Shown: positions 1 to 5,882, numbered from the stretch's first letter. The stretch: 7,547 bases of DNA from Hydrogenophaga sp. (GCA_018335615.1 JAGXRS010000240.1:1-7547), one strand, 5' to 3'. Numbers and translations are program-made. The notes: generated by a model not told the origin, from the sequence alone.

Positions 1-57
1 CGAATACTCTATGAATTCGTTGCCGCAGTGCGTGTGCACTGCAGCAGCAACCCTTTA
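1..57 (+). other. 3' part of the 23S-5S rRNA internal spacer, with a stem-loop
   Basis: This stretch lies directly upstream of the 5S gene and has no coding potential, so it is read as the end of the 23S-5S spacer; the 23S gene itself lies outside the window. It contains a strong inverted repeat: GCAGTGC (25-31) pairs with GCACTGC (36-42) around a GTGT loop, and GTTGC (19-23) pairs with GCAAC (47-51), leaving a small internal loop. A stem this close to the 5S 5' end could be part of pre-rRNA processing, but that role is inferred from position only. A weaker 5-bp repeat, CGAAT (1-5) and ATTCG (15-19), lies beside it. Confidence 0.6.
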
Positions 58-173
58 TGCCTGACGACCATAGCAAGTTGGTCCCACTCCTTCCCATCCC
101 GAACAGGACAGTGAAACGACTTCGCGCCGATGATAGTGCGGATTCCCGTGTGAAAGTAGGTCATCGTCAGGCT
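58..173 (+). rRNA. rrf: 5S ribosomal RNA
   Basis: Complete 5S rRNA gene, the 3'-most gene of an rRNA operon whose 16S and 23S genes lie to the left of the window. The terminal helix I is perfect: GCCTGACGA at 59-67 pairs with TCGTCAGGC at 164-172. The conserved 5S core is present (CCATCCCGAACAGG around 96-109, then the GTGAAACG segment), as is the GAAAGTAGG segment near the 3' end. The length of about 113-116 nt is normal for bacteria. The exact mature ends are uncertain by one to three bases. Confidence 0.95.
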
Positions 174-187
174 ACTAATACCAGCCA

Positions 188-230
188 CCCTCACCCCCTC
201 GTGCTTCACAGTGCCTGGGGGTTTGGGCTT
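188..230 (+). terminator. Probable rRNA operon terminator hairpin
   Basis: About 15 bases after the 5S gene, CCC (188-190) and ACCCCC (193-198) pair with GGGGGT (217-222) and GGG (225-227), with two unpaired bases on each side and an 18-nt loop. The downstream arm runs into a short pyrimidine tract (CTTTCT, 228-233). The strong G/C stem and its place right behind the 5S gene fit an intrinsic terminator, although the U-tract is short. The opposite strand has no T-tract after the stem, so it is probably not a terminator for the convergent hydrolase gene. Confidence 0.6.
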
Positions 231-295
231 TCTGGAGATGAGGTTTTCGGGCATTGTGTCTGAAGGTTGTGGCATCAACGAGTTGGCTATCCCAC

Positions 296-320
296 GAACG
301 TGCCCTTGCGTTACACGTTC
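296..320 (-). repeat. Inverted repeat spanning the stop codon of the MBL hydrolase
   Basis: GAACGTG (296-302) and CACGTTC (314-320) form a perfect 7-bp stem with an 11-nt loop that contains the stop codon (311-313) of the minus-strand hydrolase. There is no T-run after it on the minus strand, so it does not look like a classic intrinsic terminator. It may simply cap the 3' end of the mRNA, or it may be chance. Confidence 0.3.
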
Positions 321-1252
321 ACGATCAGATCACCTTGAATTTTGATGGCCGAAGAACGCCCGAGGTCTTCCAGCAAGCTGTCCAGCCATTGGGCTGCTTC
401 TTGGGGGTTCTGGCCACCGCTTGGCATCGCTTGCGCAAGATAAGGCGTGGCGCGGGCCCAGTCGTTGAGTCCTTTTCGACTGATGCTTTGCCACTCCAGC
501 AGTTTGTACTTGATCAAAACCTTCCAAGCGTGGCGCATGTGCTTGTCGGGACGGGTTACGAATTGCTCGAGTCGCGAGCGGGCCTTGTCCAGTGCGGCGG
601 AAACATTGCCAAATGCCGATCCGTGGCCGGGCAGGACAAGCGCAGGATTGAGCACTTCGATGGCGTCGAGTGTTTGTGCCACTTCGTCGAAGGCCGAGAC
701 GCCTTCCAACTCAGGAAAGACCACGCCAAAGCCGTTTTCCCACAGCGCATCGGCCGAGATCAGGACGCGTTGTAGGGGCTCGTACAGGATGATGGAGTGA
801 GGATCGTGCCCTTTTGCGCCGTGCACCTCCCATTCGTGAGAGCCCATGCGTACCGTTGAGCCCGGTGTGAGCAGACCTTGCACGCCAAAGCGGGGACAGT
901 GCTGGCCTGTGGGTTCGAATGTGAGCGCCACGGGATCCCAGTTCGATACGGCGTTGGCCAGACCGGGCGGAATCATCGTCACGAGGCCCGGGTAGGCTTC
1001 CTGCAAGGCTGCGTTACCACCGCAGTGGTCGCTGTGGAGGTGGGTGTTGAGCAGCCGTTCGATTGCTTGACCGGCGGTCGCCTGCTCCACCAGCGCAAGC
1101 GTTTGCGCCGAGTGGGTCCAGTAGCCTGAGTCGACGAGGGTGGTCGGCCCGTCGCCGCGTACCAAGATGTTGTTCGAGGACAGCCATCCGCGCTGGAGGA
1201 AGGTAATACCGGCAGCGTCAAGTCGCTGGCGGTCGGGGTCGGTGGTGTGCAT
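311..1252 (-). CDS. MBL-fold metallo-hydrolase (glyoxalase II / LACTB2-like)
   Basis: A 313-residue soluble hydrolase of the metallo-beta-lactamase superfamily, with no signal peptide. The metal-binding motif HLHSDH is at residues 71-76 (H71, H73, D75, H76). The remaining ligands are likely H149 in GHDPHS, D168 in ISADAL and H210 in PGHG, so the two-metal site appears intact. Residues from about 225 onward form a helical C-terminal part that resembles the winged-helix tail seen in LACTB2-type members (by inspection only). The substrate cannot be read from the sequence; thioesters, lactones and other esters are all possible. The gene stands alone, facing the rRNA operon and divergent from the alpha/beta hydrolase. 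The ATG at 1252 is chosen because no other in-frame ATG precedes the catalytic motif; no clear Shine-Dalgarno sequence is visible. Confidence 0.88.
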   Translation of the reverse strand: MHTTDPDRQRLDAAGITFLQRGWLSSNNILVRGDGPTTLVDSGYWTHSAQTLALVEQATAGQAIERLLNTHLHSDHCGGNAALQEAYPGLVTMIPPGLANAVSNWDPVALTFEPTGQHCPRFGVQGLLTPGSTVRMGSHEWEVHGAKGHDPHSIILYEPLQRVLISADALWENGFGVVFPELEGVSAFDEVAQTLDAIEVLNPALVLPGHGSAFGNVSAALDKARSRLEQFVTRPDKHMRHAWKVLIKYKLLEWQSISRKGLNDWARATPYLAQAMPSGGQNPQEAAQWLDSLLEDLGRSSAIKIQGDLIVNV

Positions 1253-1526
1253 GCTGCTGGGCTCGTGTCAAATGTGGGGGCAGGATCCGTGTGCAGACCG
1301 CTGGGGTTTCAGGCGCATTCTGAGCCGACTTTTGCGCAGCGGTGGGATGCGTGCGGGTTGGTTTGTCGCCCAAAGCTCATAAATCCCGGCAGCAGGAGGG
1401 GTTCGGCCGACGCCAAACCAAGTGCCTTATCGCTGGCGTGGACGTTGCGGACGGTACCTGAACGTTCGGCCCCCGGTTCAAGACACGCCGACGCCGTCGT
1501 TGGGTACGGCATGCGATAGTGCTGGT
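1253..1526. other. Divergent intergenic spacer between two hydrolase genes
   Basis: These 274 bases must hold the promoters for the minus-strand MBL hydrolase and the plus-strand alpha/beta hydrolase. I see no convincing sigma-70 pair on either strand. Small palindromes occur (GGTACC at 1453-1458 and GAACGTTC at 1460-1467), but neither is strong enough to name as an operator. Open frames cross the spacer on both strands, including an in-frame upstream extension of the alpha/beta hydrolase to 1422. Their peptides are Arg/Pro-rich and resemble no protein I recognise, so they are treated as chance frames in GC-rich DNA. Confidence 0.5.
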
Positions 1527-1540
1527 ATGTCAGCACATGC
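1509..1540 (+). promoter_or_regulatory. Stem-loop enclosing the start codon of the alpha/beta hydrolase
   Basis: GTGCTG (1519-1524) and CAGCAC (1531-1536) form a perfect 6-bp stem whose six-base loop, GTATGT, contains the chosen ATG (1527-1529). An outer stem, GCAT (1509-1512) with ATGC (1537-1540), could extend it past a six-base bulge on the 5' side. Such a fold would present the start codon in a loop and could affect initiation. There is no strong Shine-Dalgarno sequence here. If translation starts instead at the in-frame ATG at 1545, the hairpin would lie just upstream of it. Confidence 0.35.
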
Positions 1541-2522
1541 TGTGATGTCCCATGATCCGCCGACTTCCCGACTGTCTCGTCTGCTGCAGGCCGTGGCATG
1601 GGTTGCCCTGTGCTTTGCCCTCGCGGTGGGTTGGGCCGTGTGGCCGCACTCGAGGATCGGCGCAATGGCCACGGTGGTACTGGTGCTGTTCGCCTACGCG
1701 CCCGTGATGGCGATTGAGTTGGTGCTCCTGCGGTGTGTGCACGGACAGGACCCGGCGCCTCGGCCCACCTGGGGCGAACTCGCTGCGGCTTGGTGGGCTG
1801 AGGTGTTGCAGGCGCCGCGTGTGTTTGCCTGGCGCCAGCCCTTTGCTTGGCGGCGATGGCCTGACACCGCTGTGGGGGACTCTTCAACAAGTGGCGCGAG
1901 AGGGCGCGCCGTGGTCTTCATCCATGGTTTTGTATGCAACCGCGCTTTCTGGCATCCCTGGATGAAGGCGCTCAGACGCGTCGGCATCCCCTATGCATCG
2001 GTGAGCCTCGAGCCGGTGTTTGGCTCCATCGACGAAACCCTCGGGCAGGTCGAGGAGGCCGTTTCCCGCGCCGAGCGTGCGACCGGGCTGGCGCCGGTGC
2101 TGGTGTGCCACAGCATGGGCGGCCTGGTGGCACGGGCCTGGCTAGCCCAGAGCGCTGCCTCTGCCACCCGGGTGCACCGCATCGTGACCATCGGCACGCC
2201 GCACCGAGGCACTTGGCTCGCCCGGTTCAGCCATCTCCCCAACGGGCGGCAAATGCGCCAAGGCTGCGACTGGCTGTCGCAACTGGCGGCACGCGAACAG
2301 GCCGCCCATGCAGCAGGTGCCTACCAATCGTTCGTGTGCTGGTATTCCAACGCCGACAACGTCGTGTTCCCTGCCTCCACCGCCACGCTGCCGGGTGCAG
2401 ACAACCGGCTGGTGCGGGGCACCGCCCATGTGGCCCTGGCGTTTCACCCGAGGGTGATGTGGGAATCGCTGTCCATGGTGGCGTCTGCCGAGAGCTCTCC
2501 CATGGATCGCACCGCCTCGTAA
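1527..2522 (+). CDS. Membrane-anchored lipase/esterase-like alpha/beta hydrolase
   Basis: A 331-residue protein. Two hydrophobic segments near the N-terminus (about residues 17-39 and 46-69) suggest inner-membrane anchoring. The catalytic domain runs from about residue 127 to the end. The HGF oxyanion motif is at 133-135 and the nucleophile elbow reads CHSMGG with Ser196; the usual first glycine of GxSxG is Cys194 here. Likely acid and base are Asp277 in SNADNVVFP and His301 in GTAHVAL. TIGTPHRGTW (221-230) is typical of triacylglycerol-lipase/PGAP1-like hydrolases. The natural substrate is not evident. The ATG at 1527 is preferred, but the ATG at 1545 is also possible. The last 79 bases overlap phhA on the other strand; His301 lies before the overlap, so the predicted catalytic residues are not encoded in it. 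Confidence 0.85.
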   Translation: MSAHAVMSHDPPTSRLSRLLQAVAWVALCFALAVGWAVWPHSRIGAMATVVLVLFAYAPVMAIELVLLRCVHGQDPAPRPTWGELAAAWWAEVLQAPRVFAWRQPFAWRRWPDTAVGDSSTSGARGRAVVFIHGFVCNRAFWHPWMKALRRVGIPYASVSLEPVFGSIDETLGQVEEAVSRAERATGLAPVLVCHSMGGLVARAWLAQSAASATRVHRIVTIGTPHRGTWLARFSHLPNGRQMRQGCDWLSQLAAREQAAHAAGAYQSFVCWYSNADNVVFPASTATLPGADNRLVRGTAHVALAFHPRVMWESLSMVASAESSPMDRTAS

Positions 2523-3298
2523 AGCGGGGCGAAGTCGGGTGCCGTCAGTTCGAACAGCTGGTCGAAGCTGTCGATGACGAAGTAGGTGGCCTGGTAGTCG
2601 TCGATCTTGTAGCGCGTGCGCATGCAGCGCAGCAGGTCGAGTGTCACGCGCTGCGCTTTCGGGCTGGTGACGCTGTGGCGCAGCTCGCCGCTGGAGCTCA
2701 GGATGCCGGCCCCATAGGCCCGCAGGCCATCTTTCTGGCGGATCAGCCCGAACTCGATGGTGTACCAGTACAGGCGCGACAGCAGCTCGCCTGCCCCCAG
2801 ATCGTGGGCCTTCAGGCCACCAGCACCGTAGCGCTGCACGTAGTCGGCGAACACCGGGTTGAACAGCAGCGGCACATGGCCGAACAGGTCGTGGAACACG
2901 TCGGGCTCGACGATGTAGTCGAACTCCTCCGGTTTACGGATCCAGTCGGTGACCGGAAAACGGCGATCGGCCAGCAGCTGGAAGAAGGGCCGCTCCGGGA
3001 TGAGGCCCGGCACCGCCACCAGCTCCCAGCCGGTGGCCGGTTTCAGGCGGGCGTTCACCTCTTCGAAGCGGGGAATGCGGTCGCTCGCGCCCAGCGAGGG
3101 CAGGGCTTCGATGAAGGCGTCGCACGCCAGCCCCGGTAGCAGGGCGCTCTGGCGTGCGTAGAGCCGGCGGTAGGTGTCGTGGTCGGCTTCGGTGTACGAA
3201 GCCCAGTCCTGGGCGCAGGTGTAGTCGTCGCTGGCGCGCGCGTAGTCGCCCCGCGGGGGGCGCTCGCTGGCGCCGTAGACAACAGGTTCAACGGCCAT
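2444..3298 (-). CDS. phhA: Phenylalanine 4-monooxygenase
   Basis: A 284-residue cytosolic, tetrahydropterin-dependent, non-haem iron enzyme that hydroxylates phenylalanine to tyrosine, the first step of phenylalanine breakdown. It is the short bacterial form: the catalytic domain without the N-terminal regulatory ACT domain of animal enzymes. The iron ligands are visible as His136 and His141 in FHDLFGH and Glu182 in YWYTIEFG, the pattern known from the Chromobacterium enzyme. The gene is second in an operon, starting 30 bases after hppD stops, and has its own good Shine-Dalgarno sequence (AGGAGA) six bases from the ATG, which supports this start. No pterin-4a-carbinolamine dehydratase (phhB) lies in the window. 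The C-terminal 26 codons overlap the convergent alpha/beta hydrolase gene and lie in the variable tail, beyond the catalytic residues. Confidence 0.96.
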   Translation of the reverse strand: MAVEPVVYGASERPPRGDYARASDDYTCAQDWASYTEADHDTYRRLYARQSALLPGLACDAFIEALPSLGASDRIPRFEEVNARLKPATGWELVAVPGLIPERPFFQLLADRRFPVTDWIRKPEEFDYIVEPDVFHDLFGHVPLLFNPVFADYVQRYGAGGLKAHDLGAGELLSRLYWYTIEFGLIRQKDGLRAYGAGILSSSGELRHSVTSPKAQRVTLDLLRCMRTRYKIDDYQATYFVIDSFDQLFELTAPDFAPLYEAVRSMGELSADATMDSDSHITLG

Positions 3299-3303
3299 GG
3301 TCG

Positions 3304-3309
3304 TCTCCT
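3304..3309 (-). promoter_or_regulatory. Ribosome binding site of phhA
   Basis: On the minus strand this reads AGGAGA, five bases before GACC-ATG-type context at 3298. It is one of the two clear Shine-Dalgarno sequences in the window and fixes the phhA start. It lies in the 30-base gap after hppD, so the two genes are translated independently even if they share an mRNA. Confidence 0.75.
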
Positions 3310-3328
3310 GGTTCGGGTGTGCGGCGCA

Positions 3329-4444
3329 TCAGGACTGGAGCACGCCGCGGCGCATCTGGTCGAGTTCGATGCTCTCGAACAGGGCCTTGAAGTTGCCCTC
3401 GCCGAAGCCCTGGTTGCCCTTGCGCTGGATAAACTCGAAGAAGATCGGGCCCAGCTGGTTTTCGCTGAAAATCTGCAGCAGCAGCTCGCCAGGCACCCCG
3501 TCCACCAAGATGTTGCGCTGCTGCAGCGCTGCCACGTTTTCACCGTGGCCGGGAATGCGCTTGTCCAGCAGTTCGTAATAGGTTTCGCCGGTGGTGAGCA
3601 GCTTCACGCCGCTGAGCTCCAGGGCGTCCACCGTCGCATACAGGTCATTCGAGCCCATGGCGATGTGTTGGATGCCTTCACCGTGGTAACGGTCCAGATA
3701 CTCCTGGATCTGGCCCGATTTCTCGTTGCCTTCTTCGTTGATCGGGATGCGGATCTTGCCGCAGGGGCTGGTCATGGCCTTGCTCTTCACGCCCGTGGCC
3801 TGGCCCTCGATGTCGAAATAGCGCACCTCGCGGAAGTTGAACAGGCGCTCGTAGAAACCGGCCCATTCGGCCATGCGGCCCCGGTGCACGTTGTGCGTGA
3901 GGTGGTCGATGTAGGTCAGGCCGTGGCCCCCCGGGTTGAGCTCGGCACCGGGCAGCGGTTCGAAGTCCACGTCGAAGAAACCGATGTTGCCGATCTCGCC
4001 CGGCTGCGCGCCGTTCTTGCCGCGCCAGCGGTCGATGAAATAGATGATGGAGTCGCCGATGCCCTTGATGGCCGGGATGTTCAGCTCGCCGGGGCCGGCG
4101 GTGTGGGCGTAGCCCCAGGCGCCCAGCGAGATGGCGCGCTCGTAGGCCGCCTTGGCGTCCTGCACGCGGAAAGCGATGGCGCAGACGCTGGGGCCGTGCA
4201 GGCGGGCGAAGCGCTGGGCAAAGCTGTCGGGCTCGGCGTTGATGATGAAGTTGATCTCGCCCTGGCGGTACAGCGTCACGGCCTTGTGGCGGTGCTTGGC
4301 GATCGGCTTGAAGCCCATGCGCTCGAACAGCGCGCCCATGGCCACTGGGTCGGGTGCGGCGTATTCGATGAACTCGAAACCGTCGGTGCCCATGGGGTTC
4401 TCCCAGGACGAGGCGGTGGCGGTGGCGGGAATCGGGGCGTTCAT
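3329..4444 (-). CDS. hppD: 4-Hydroxyphenylpyruvate dioxygenase
   Basis: A 371-residue Fe(II) dioxygenase of the vicinal-oxygen-chelate fold that converts 4-hydroxyphenylpyruvate to homogentisate in tyrosine degradation. Two repeated modules are visible: an N-terminal half (about 20-160) and a C-terminal catalytic half (about 175-355). The iron ligands are His181 in IDHLTHNV, His260 in GIQHIAMGSND and Glu337 in GPIFFEFIQRKG; this last motif and the following GFGEGNFKALFESIE are hallmarks of the family. The length is usual for bacterial HPPD. The ATG at 4444 is supported by a GGAGA Shine-Dalgarno sequence. It is the first gene of a unit with phhA; its promoter should lie in the spacer shared with the divergent Lrp-type regulator. 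Homogentisate dioxygenase and the later enzymes are not in the window. Confidence 0.97.
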   Translation of the reverse strand: MNAPIPATATASSWENPMGTDGFEFIEYAAPDPVAMGALFERMGFKPIAKHRHKAVTLYRQGEINFIINAEPDSFAQRFARLHGPSVCAIAFRVQDAKAAYERAISLGAWGYAHTAGPGELNIPAIKGIGDSIIYFIDRWRGKNGAQPGEIGNIGFFDVDFEPLPGAELNPGGHGLTYIDHLTHNVHRGRMAEWAGFYERLFNFREVRYFDIEGQATGVKSKAMTSPCGKIRIPINEEGNEKSGQIQEYLDRYHGEGIQHIAMGSNDLYATVDALELSGVKLLTTGETYYELLDKRIPGHGENVAALQQRNILVDGVPGELLLQIFSENQLGPIFFEFIQRKGNQGFGEGNFKALFESIELDQMRRGVLQS

Positions 4445-4561
4445 GCTTGTCTCCGTTGTACAAAAAGCGATGGGCCACTGTACGGGTGCAGCGTGTCATG
4501 ATTCCAGCGTTTTGGGGCGCGCCGTTTATCCTATTCGCAATAATCCTGCAAAATCAGCAAT
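4445..4561. promoter_or_regulatory. Divergent control region between hppD and the Lrp-type regulator
   Basis: These 117 bases carry the signals for both directions. For hppD, the minus strand has TTGCAG (4546-4551) then, 17 bases on, TAAACG (4523-4528), a weak sigma-70-like pair giving a leader of about 75 nt. On the plus strand TATCCT (4527-4532) could be a -10 element for the regulator, 29 bases before its ATG, but no matching -35 is clear. The two proposed -10 elements touch, so a bound protein could affect both. Candidate operator sequences are the palindrome TTGTACAA (4456-4463), a second TGTAC at 4479-4483, 22 bp from the first, and an imperfect ATTCGCA/TGCAAAAT inverted pair (4534-4554). 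Promoter calls are by eye. Confidence 0.5.
4450..4454 (-). promoter_or_regulatory. Ribosome binding site of hppD
   Basis: On the minus strand this reads GGAGA, five bases before the hppD ATG at 4444, which supports the chosen start. It sits directly beside the TTGTACAA palindrome (4456-4463), so anything bound at the palindrome as DNA, or any RNA structure there, would lie next to the translation start. Confidence 0.75.
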
Positions 4562-5035
4562 ATGCAAGCACTGGACAAGCTCGATCGTCACATCCTGCGC
4601 AGCCTTCAGGCCGACGGGCGCGCCACCTACGAGCAGATCGCCGAAGCGGTGGGCCTGTCGCCCAGCGCGGTGCTGCGCCGCGTGAAGCGGCTGGAAGAGG
4701 GCGGCGTGATCGACCGGTATGTGGCGCTGGTGAAGCCCGAGGCGGTCGGTCTGGGCCTCACGGCCTATGTGAACGTGCGATTGGAGAAACACGCGGACAG
4801 CGCCAAGCGCAACCCCATGGACCAGTTCCGCGCCAGCGTGCAGGGCTGGGCCGAGGTGGTGGAATGCGCCGCGCTCACGGGCGAAATGGACTTCCAGCTC
4901 CGCCTGGTGGTGGCCGACATGGCGGCGTACGCTCGGTTCATGATGGACACGCTGCTCAAGCACCCCAGCGTGCAGGATTGCAAGACCAGCTTCGTCATGG
5001 ACCGCGTGAAGAGCACCACGGCCTTGCCGGTCTGA
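4562..5035 (+). CDS. Lrp/AsnC-family transcriptional regulator
   Basis: A 157-residue DNA-binding protein of the feast/famine (Lrp/AsnC) family; members assemble as dimers to octamers and respond to amino acids or related compounds. The N-terminal winged helix-turn-helix spans about residues 4-60 (LDKLDRHILRSLQADGRAT, then GLSPSAVLRRVKRLEEGGVI). The C-terminal effector-binding RAM domain covers about 66-145 and has the family TGEMDFQLRL segment at 106-115. The gene is divergent from hppD-phhA over 117 bp, which strongly suggests it controls that operon, probably as an activator sensing phenylalanine, tyrosine or a derivative; this is inference from position. Autoregulation is likely because the promoters are so close. 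The ATG at 4562 gives the expected family N-terminus, but no strong Shine-Dalgarno sequence precedes it. Confidence 0.93.
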   Translation: MQALDKLDRHILRSLQADGRATYEQIAEAVGLSPSAVLRRVKRLEEGGVIDRYVALVKPEAVGLGLTAYVNVRLEKHADSAKRNPMDQFRASVQGWAEVVECAALTGEMDFQLRLVVADMAAYARFMMDTLLKHPSVQDCKTSFVMDRVKSTTALPV

Positions 5036-5159
5036 GGGCTGCGCGGGAGACCAGTGGCCTGTGCGATGCCGCTCGGCGATGTCCCACGCCCGTCAGTCCG
5101 GCAGGGCTTTAGGGAGCCCAGTCCATGCCGATGCCGGGAAAACCCTTATATTGACTGTC
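5036..5159 (+). other. Intergenic spacer with a weak hairpin and a promoter-like -10
   Basis: This 124-base gap separates the Lrp-type gene from the GNAT gene. It holds a hairpin, CCGGCA-GGGCT (5098-5108) pairing with AGCCC (5115-5119) and TGCCGG (5132-5137), with a 12-base bulge on one side and no following T-run; it is therefore a poor intrinsic terminator candidate. At 5147-5152, TATATT is a good -10-like hexamer, ending seven bases before the GNAT ATG at 5160. No convincing -35 is seen around 5124-5129. Confidence 0.4.
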
Positions 5160-5882
5160 ATGGACCAATCCCCTCACCGGCTCCCGTCACCGCCTGATGG
5201 GGCGGCCTTGCGTCAGGCGCCGGCTGCATCCAAGTCCCCTTCACTGGCGTCGCCGACGGTGGTCGTTCCCATCCGCTCGCTGGGCCCTGGCCAGCTGGCC
5301 CGCATCACGGCGCATCTGTTGGCGCTGGAACCGCAAGACCGCTACCTGCGTTTTGGCTACGCGGCCAACGACGAGCAGATCCAGCGTTATGTCGACCAAC
5401 TCAATTTTGACCGCGACGAGCTGTTCGGCATCTTCAACCGCAAGCTTCAGCTGATCGCCATGGCGCACCTCGCGTTTGCCGTCGACCCGCGACGCGTCAG
5501 CTGTGCCGAGTTTGGCGTGTCGGTGTCACGCCGCGCGCGCGGCCGTGGGTTTGGCAGTCGGCTGTTCGAGCGGGCGGTCATGCACGCCCGCAACGAAGGC
5601 GTGGACCAGATCTACATCCACGCCCTGTCCGAGAACACGGCGATGCTGAAGATTGCCCGCCAGGCCGGCGCGGTGATCGAGCGTGACGGGTCCGAGAGTG
5701 AAGCCCATCTGCGACTGCCACCGGCCGATTTCGATTCCCGCGTGACCGAGTTGGTCAAGGAGCAGATCGCCCTCACCGACTACCACCTGAAGGCCCAGGT
5801 GCGGCAGTTCCGCGGGGTGCTGACGCTTCTGCAGGATATCCGCCGGGGTGTGCGCAACGCCCGCCAGCGCGTGTTCGGCTGA
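5160..5882 (+). CDS. GNAT-family N-acetyltransferase
   Basis: A 240-residue probable cytosolic acetyltransferase. The GNAT domain covers about residues 32-186. The acetyl-CoA pyrophosphate-binding loop is visible as RGRGFG at 127-132, matching R/Q-x-x-G-x-G/A, preceded by the beta-strand segment FGVSVSRR and followed by the helix SRLFERAVMHARNEG. ALSENTAMLKIARQAGAV (155-172) is the usual motif B region. Residues about 187-240 form an extra, probably helical, basic tail. The acceptor substrate is unknown; the acetyl group could go to a small molecule or a protein. The ATG at 5160 is chosen because the domain begins soon after and the upstream frame (open to 5061) shows no recognisable protein. 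No Shine-Dalgarno sequence precedes this ATG, and a -10-like hexamer lies unusually close to it. Confidence 0.85.
   Translation: MDQSPHRLPSPPDGAALRQAPAASKSPSLASPTVVVPIRSLGPGQLARITAHLLALEPQDRYLRFGYAANDEQIQRYVDQLNFDRDELFGIFNRKLQLIAMAHLAFAVDPRRVSCAEFGVSVSRRARGRGFGSRLFERAVMHARNEGVDQIYIHALSENTAMLKIARQAGAVIERDGSESEAHLRLPPADFDSRVTELVKEQIALTDYHLKAQVRQFRGVLTLLQDIRRGVRNARQRVFG

Noticed and set aside
57..278. Short open frames over the 5S gene on both strands
   Set aside because: The region is an rRNA gene and its terminator; these frames are chance.
1422..1526. Upstream extension of the alpha/beta hydrolase by 35 residues
   Set aside because: The extra residues are Arg/Pro-rich and would precede the natural N-terminal membrane segment; the ATG at 1527 gives a more usual protein.
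1934..3139. Open frame (401 codons) on the plus strand spanning the hydrolase gene and phhA
   Set aside because: It crosses two real genes out of frame and reads as Arg/Ala/Gly-rich sequence without motifs.
3179..4501. Long open frame (440 codons) on the plus strand opposite hppD and the start of phhA
   Set aside because: The minus-strand proteins are clear HPPD and PhhA with intact iron ligands. The plus-strand frame is a GC-skew shadow with no recognisable domain.
5098..5137. Hairpin after the Lrp-type gene as an intrinsic terminator
   Set aside because: The stem has a 12-base bulge and is followed by GGAAAACCC, not a T-tract.
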